Below the pieces are notes generated by a model. It was not told the origin of the DNA. It did not search any database and saw only the letters and a list, made by a program, of their open reading frames with translations. Of a stretch of DNA of 64,000 nucleotides, positions 61,870-64,000 are shown in pieces. Location of the stretch: contig CAZPWS010000012.1 in NCBI GenBank assembly GCA_964590225.1, positions 1-64,000 of the forward strand. The letters run 5' to 3'. Positions within the stretch are counted from its first letter, which is position 1, and each line of letters opens with the position of its first letter. A program made the translations under genes and the position numbers. The DNA is from JAEUSG01 sp964590225. GTDB taxonomy: Bacteria > Fibrobacterota > OXYB2-FULL-49-7 > JAEUSG01.

Positions 61870-62985
61870 TTAGTCAAGTTCTCCAAAAGCCTTACCTAAA
61901 GGCATTGTAGCTACCTTACCGCATTTATGCTTCATTTGAACGGCTTTACCGCTTTTAGAAGCCGCAATCAATCCTTCCATGATTTCCGTACAGTGGAGAG
62001 CAATAGCACCATTTGCTCTATGGGGACGCCTGTTTCGAATTGCGAATGCCATATCAGCAACCCCGAGTCCTCTCATATTTTCTACATACGGATACCTTAA
62101 CATTATTTCTGAAAATTCTCTATTACGAAATCCGCCGTCAATGCCTTGTGCAACCTTTACCGAACCACCAAATGTATTTGGATCTGGAACCTGAAGGCTC
62201 CCCTTTGTGCCGTGAATTTCAATGCATGGAAGTGAGTGTTTCCATACATCAAACGACATGATTAGCGTGCAAATTGCCCCATTTTCAAACTCGAGTAAAC
62301 CGGTCACATGGGTTGGAACTTCAACTTTTATTTTCTGCCCGTAGAATGGAGCACTTGTAATAAGTCTGTCCTTATTACCAATTATTGCATTACCGAAAAC
62401 TTTTTTTACCGGACCAAGAAGGTTAATGAGCGATGAAATATAATATGGCCCCATATCAAGCAGTGGGCCGCCCCCTTTTTGATAATAAAAGGCTGGATTG
62501 GGATGCCACGATTCGGGACCGTGGCCGGCCATGAAAGCTGTTGCGGAGATAGGGGTACCAATATAACCATCATTAATAAGCAGCTTTGCTGTTTGTGTGC
62601 CACCTCCAAGAACAGTATCAGGTGCGGAACCTACAAGGAGCTTTCTTTTTTTAGCCTCGGTGATAACCTGTAGCGCCTCTTTTAGATTAAGTCCAAATGG
62701 TTTTTCGGTGTAGGCATGTTTATTTGCTTTTAAAATTTTCAGATTAATTGGTGCATGAGCCGCAGGAATTGTTAAATTGACGACAATTTCAATTTCGGGA
62801 TCCTTCATTAAATTATCAACTTCATATACCTTTGGAATATCGAACTCTTTTGCCTTGGATTCAGCGCTCGCAGTGGCAATGTCTGCACAAGCAACAACTT
62901 CAAGCAACGGGAATCGTTTCATGCCGGTGAAATAAGCGCGACTAATGGTCCCACACCCAACTACGCCTACTTTAACTTTTTTCAC
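61870..62985 (-). CDS. Gfo/Idh/MocA-family sugar dehydrogenase (first gene of operon)
   Basis: This 371-aa protein has a GTG start at 62985 with aaggag 7 nt upstream. The NAD(P)-binding motif is VGVVGCGTISRAY, the catalytic Lys lies in YTEKPFGLN, and the substrate-domain motifs are GGPLLDMGPYYISSLINLLG and ENGAICTLIMSFD. It is distinct from the dehydrogenase at 59936. Two different dehydrogenases with two epimerases imply a multi-step conversion of one carbohydrate. Transcription starts from the promoter at 63042-63070. Confidence 0.9.
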   Translation of the reverse strand: MKKVKVGVVGCGTISRAYFTGMKRFPLLEVVACADIATASAESKAKEFDIPKVYEVDNLMKDPEIEIVVNLTIPAAHAPINLKILKANKHAYTEKPFGLNLKEALQVITEAKKRKLLVGSAPDTVLGGGTQTAKLLINDGYIGTPISATAFMAGHGPESWHPNPAFYYQKGGGPLLDMGPYYISSLINLLGPVKKVFGNAIIGNKDRLITSAPFYGQKIKVEVPTHVTGLLEFENGAICTLIMSFDVWKHSLPCIEIHGTKGSLQVPDPNTFGGSVKVAQGIDGGFRNREFSEIMLRYPYVENMRGLGVADMAFAIRNRRPHRANGAIALHCTEIMEGLIAASKSGKAVQMKHKCGKVATMPLGKAFGELD

Positions 62986-63012
62986 AAACTGCTCCTTGGT
63001 TTATGGTCTATT

Positions 63013-63026
63013 TGCACTATAGTGCA
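63013..63026. promoter_or_regulatory. LacI-type operator O2
   Basis: TGCACTATAGTGCA is a perfect 14-bp palindrome downstream of the promoter, 28 bp before the GTG start. Its half-site matches O1; the centres are about 43 bp apart (close to four helical turns), which could allow looping. Confidence 0.7.
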
Positions 63027-63041
63027 TGGCGAAACAGGAAA

Positions 63042-63070
63042 AGTATAGTATTTTTTGCACTATTGTGCAA
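63042..63070 (-). promoter_or_regulatory. Promoter of the sugar operon
   Basis: On the minus strand, TTGCAC (63070-63065), a 17-nt spacer and TATACT (63047-63042) form a good sigma-70-type promoter. The -35 box is inside operator O1. Confidence 0.7.
63055..63070. promoter_or_regulatory. LacI-type operator O1 overlapping the -35 box
   Basis: TTGCAC-TATT-GTGCAA is a 16-bp palindrome with the same half-site as O2. Binding here would block RNA polymerase. The likely ligand is the LacI-family protein encoded by the last gene of the operon. Confidence 0.7.
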
Positions 63071-63080
63071 GAGTTTTTTA

Positions 63081-63118
63081 ACCCCAAACTTTATATTAGA
63101 AACATTTCTAAACGGGGT
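63081..63118. terminator. Hairpin upstream of the operon promoter
   Basis: acccc/ggggt arms enclose ttagaaa-ca-tttctaa. There is no U-tract; it may insulate the operon from the gene at 63177 together with the next hairpin. Confidence 0.3.
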
Positions 63119-63121
63119 AAT

Positions 63122-63176
63122 CCCAACTAATTCAAGTAGTTCGGCGCCTTTGGCGCCTCCTATTGAATAAGTTGGG
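63122..63176 (-). terminator. Long hairpin directly after the barrel gene
   Basis: Arms cccaact-a-attcaa and ttgaat-a-agttggg enclose an inner ggcgcc-ttt-ggcgcc stem. It lies immediately after the stop codon of the minus-strand gene and is very stable. No U-tract follows, so it may act as a 3' stabiliser as much as a terminator. Confidence 0.4.
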
Positions 63177-64000
63177 TTAAAACGATATCGTTGCGGAGAG
63201 TCGTGTTGAAAGCGAATGGCGTACAGGTGTATCCCTTATATCGAGTGTGTATTCACTGTTTTTGGGTCCAATCCCGCCAGAAACTGAAAGAGAAAGCGAT
63301 AAATCTCTTATGTCAGCATAGGAAAGTGTGGAGTTTAGATAAACACTTGATTGTTCAATGTTTCCTATTGCGTTAAGCGATAACGACAAGTTGCTATTTA
63401 TAAACCGGCTGAATGTTCCAAATAAAGCAACATAATATTTCGATAGTTCGTTAGGGCGATACAAACCCGTGGATAGCGCATACATGATTGCGTCCGTTGG
63501 GGGGATTGCCGGAGAGAGAGTAACAGTTGAGCATTTTACCGCTTCTTTAATGAAAGAGGCATTGTATCCGCTTCCATTGTAATAACCCTCCAACACAAGT
63601 GTAACCCTGTTAGGTATGCCGTTAAAATCAAAAGAGCGGGTAAGTGTCAAAGCAGCCTTTTCACTCCATTCCTCTTTACCCTTTATAGCCCGTAGTACCC
63701 CATTGTCAATATTTGCAACCATTTCGTTATCCATTCGATACAGTGAAATTTCGCCTGCGATTGCCGTTTTCCCTAGGCCGGTTGAAATATCGTAGCCGAA
63801 TACAGGCATTTTACCCTTCTTATGCCATACAGCAAAAGCCATTTCAGTCGCCTTGACCGTAAATTCCGATTTAAATGAAAGCGCTGTTTTTGCAAGCGAA
63901 TCTGCATTTCTTAAGTCGGCAAAAGCGTAAAGATTCATCCTTGTACCAAATGGGATGTGCGCCTTAACACCATATGCCCCTTCACGAAGGCCAATTTTTT
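63177..64000 (-). CDS. C-terminal part of an outer-membrane barrel-like protein (5' truncated by window edge)
   Basis: The frame is open to the end of the window (KIGLREGAYGVKAHIPFGTR precedes the internal ATG at 63938), so the start lies beyond 64000. The visible 273 residues are a series of amphipathic strands separated by turns (MNLYAFADLRN, VTLVLEGYYNGSGY, YYVALFGTFSRFI, SLSLNAIGNI, LSLSLSVSGGIG). They end in a terminal strand LSTRLSATISF whose last residue is Phe, as usual for proteins inserted by the BAM complex. The function is unknown. Confidence 0.6.
   Translation of the reverse strand, partial: KIGLREGAYGVKAHIPFGTRMNLYAFADLRNADSLAKTALSFKSEFTVKATEMAFAVWHKKGKMPVFGYDISTGLGKTAIAGEISLYRMDNEMVANIDNGVLRAIKGKEEWSEKAALTLTRSFDFNGIPNRVTLVLEGYYNGSGYNASFIKEAVKCSTVTLSPAIPPTDAIMYALSTGLYRPNELSKYYVALFGTFSRFINSNLSLSLNAIGNIEQSSVYLNSTLSYADIRDLSLSLSVSGGIGPKNSEYTLDIRDTPVRHSLSTRLSATISF

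Noticed and set aside
1..64000. CRISPR arrays, tRNA, rRNA, prophage modules, origin of replication
   Set aside because: No regularly spaced repeats, cloverleaf or rRNA-like sequence, phage structural cluster, dnaA-box cluster or par genes were seen by eye. A covariance-model scan was not possible.

Overview
The window looks like an AT-rich chromosomal contig from a Gram-negative bacterium of the FCB group, most plausibly a Fibrobacterota-like (Chitinispirillia-type) lineage. The case rests on many secreted proteins with a C-terminal NPNPF.P.T.I sorting/FlgD-like tail (type IX secretion style), PD40/TolB propellers fused to an outer-membrane barrel, KdsA (lipopolysaccharide) and lipoproteins. 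The taxonomy is inference: there is no rRNA or marker set here. No tRNA, rRNA, CRISPR array or prophage was seen. One 100-N assembly gap lies at 41415-41514.

Layout. 1-14.8 kb is a secretome island on the + strand. It holds an M14 carboxypeptidase, a gingipain-type C25 protease, a HExxH metalloprotease fragment, an S74 tail-fibre-like autoprocessing protein with a small companion, an Ig/SUMF1-like lipoprotein and several small Cys-rich or unknown exported proteins. Four of the genes end in nearly identical DNA encoding the same sorting tail. An IS630-family element (8481-9595) sits between two gene fragments that probably came from different genes. 14.9-29.1 kb is largely housekeeping: a HEAT-repeat protein, then a tightly packed + strand run of a metalloprotease-propeller-barrel protein, a DEDDh-DinG helicase, a 58-aa Cys-rich protein, a COG2509 flavoprotein, a double STAS protein, a beta-CASP RNase, a single STAS protein, a cyclic-nucleotide-binding protein, KdsA, a HAD phosphatase and a BASS-type transporter.

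29.1-34.7 kb is accessory and scarred. A SUMF1-like gene and a propeller gene are flanked by a 158-bp direct repeat made from the 3' end of the transporter gene. Next come a chemotaxis receptor and a deletion scar that joins the 3' remnants of two genes. 34.7-41.3 kb carries clpB and three tandem glycosyltransferase-TPR genes. 41.3-46.9 kb (minus strand) is a tandem duplication of a two-gene secreted propeller unit; the assembly gap lies in one copy. It is followed by a membrane-anchored AraC regulator, an aldose-epimerase-like protein and a beta-phosphoglucomutase-like HAD.

50.8-56.8 kb (+) is a six-gene operon in which every junction is a 4-nt ATGA overlap: an (alpha/alpha)6 glycoside hydrolase, a DUF1460 amidase, an envelope protein, a GT39/ArnT-like membrane transferase, a second envelope protein and a GtrA flippase-like protein. 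I infer a cell-envelope glycan remodelling pathway, and it is the best candidate for an undescribed system. After an MsrB-MsrA fusion lipoprotein, 57.9-63.0 kb (minus) is a five-gene sugar-catabolic operon (two Gfo/Idh/MocA dehydrogenases, two sugar isomerase/epimerase proteins, one LacI regulator). It has a recognisable promoter and two matching operators. The window ends inside an outer-membrane-barrel-like gene.
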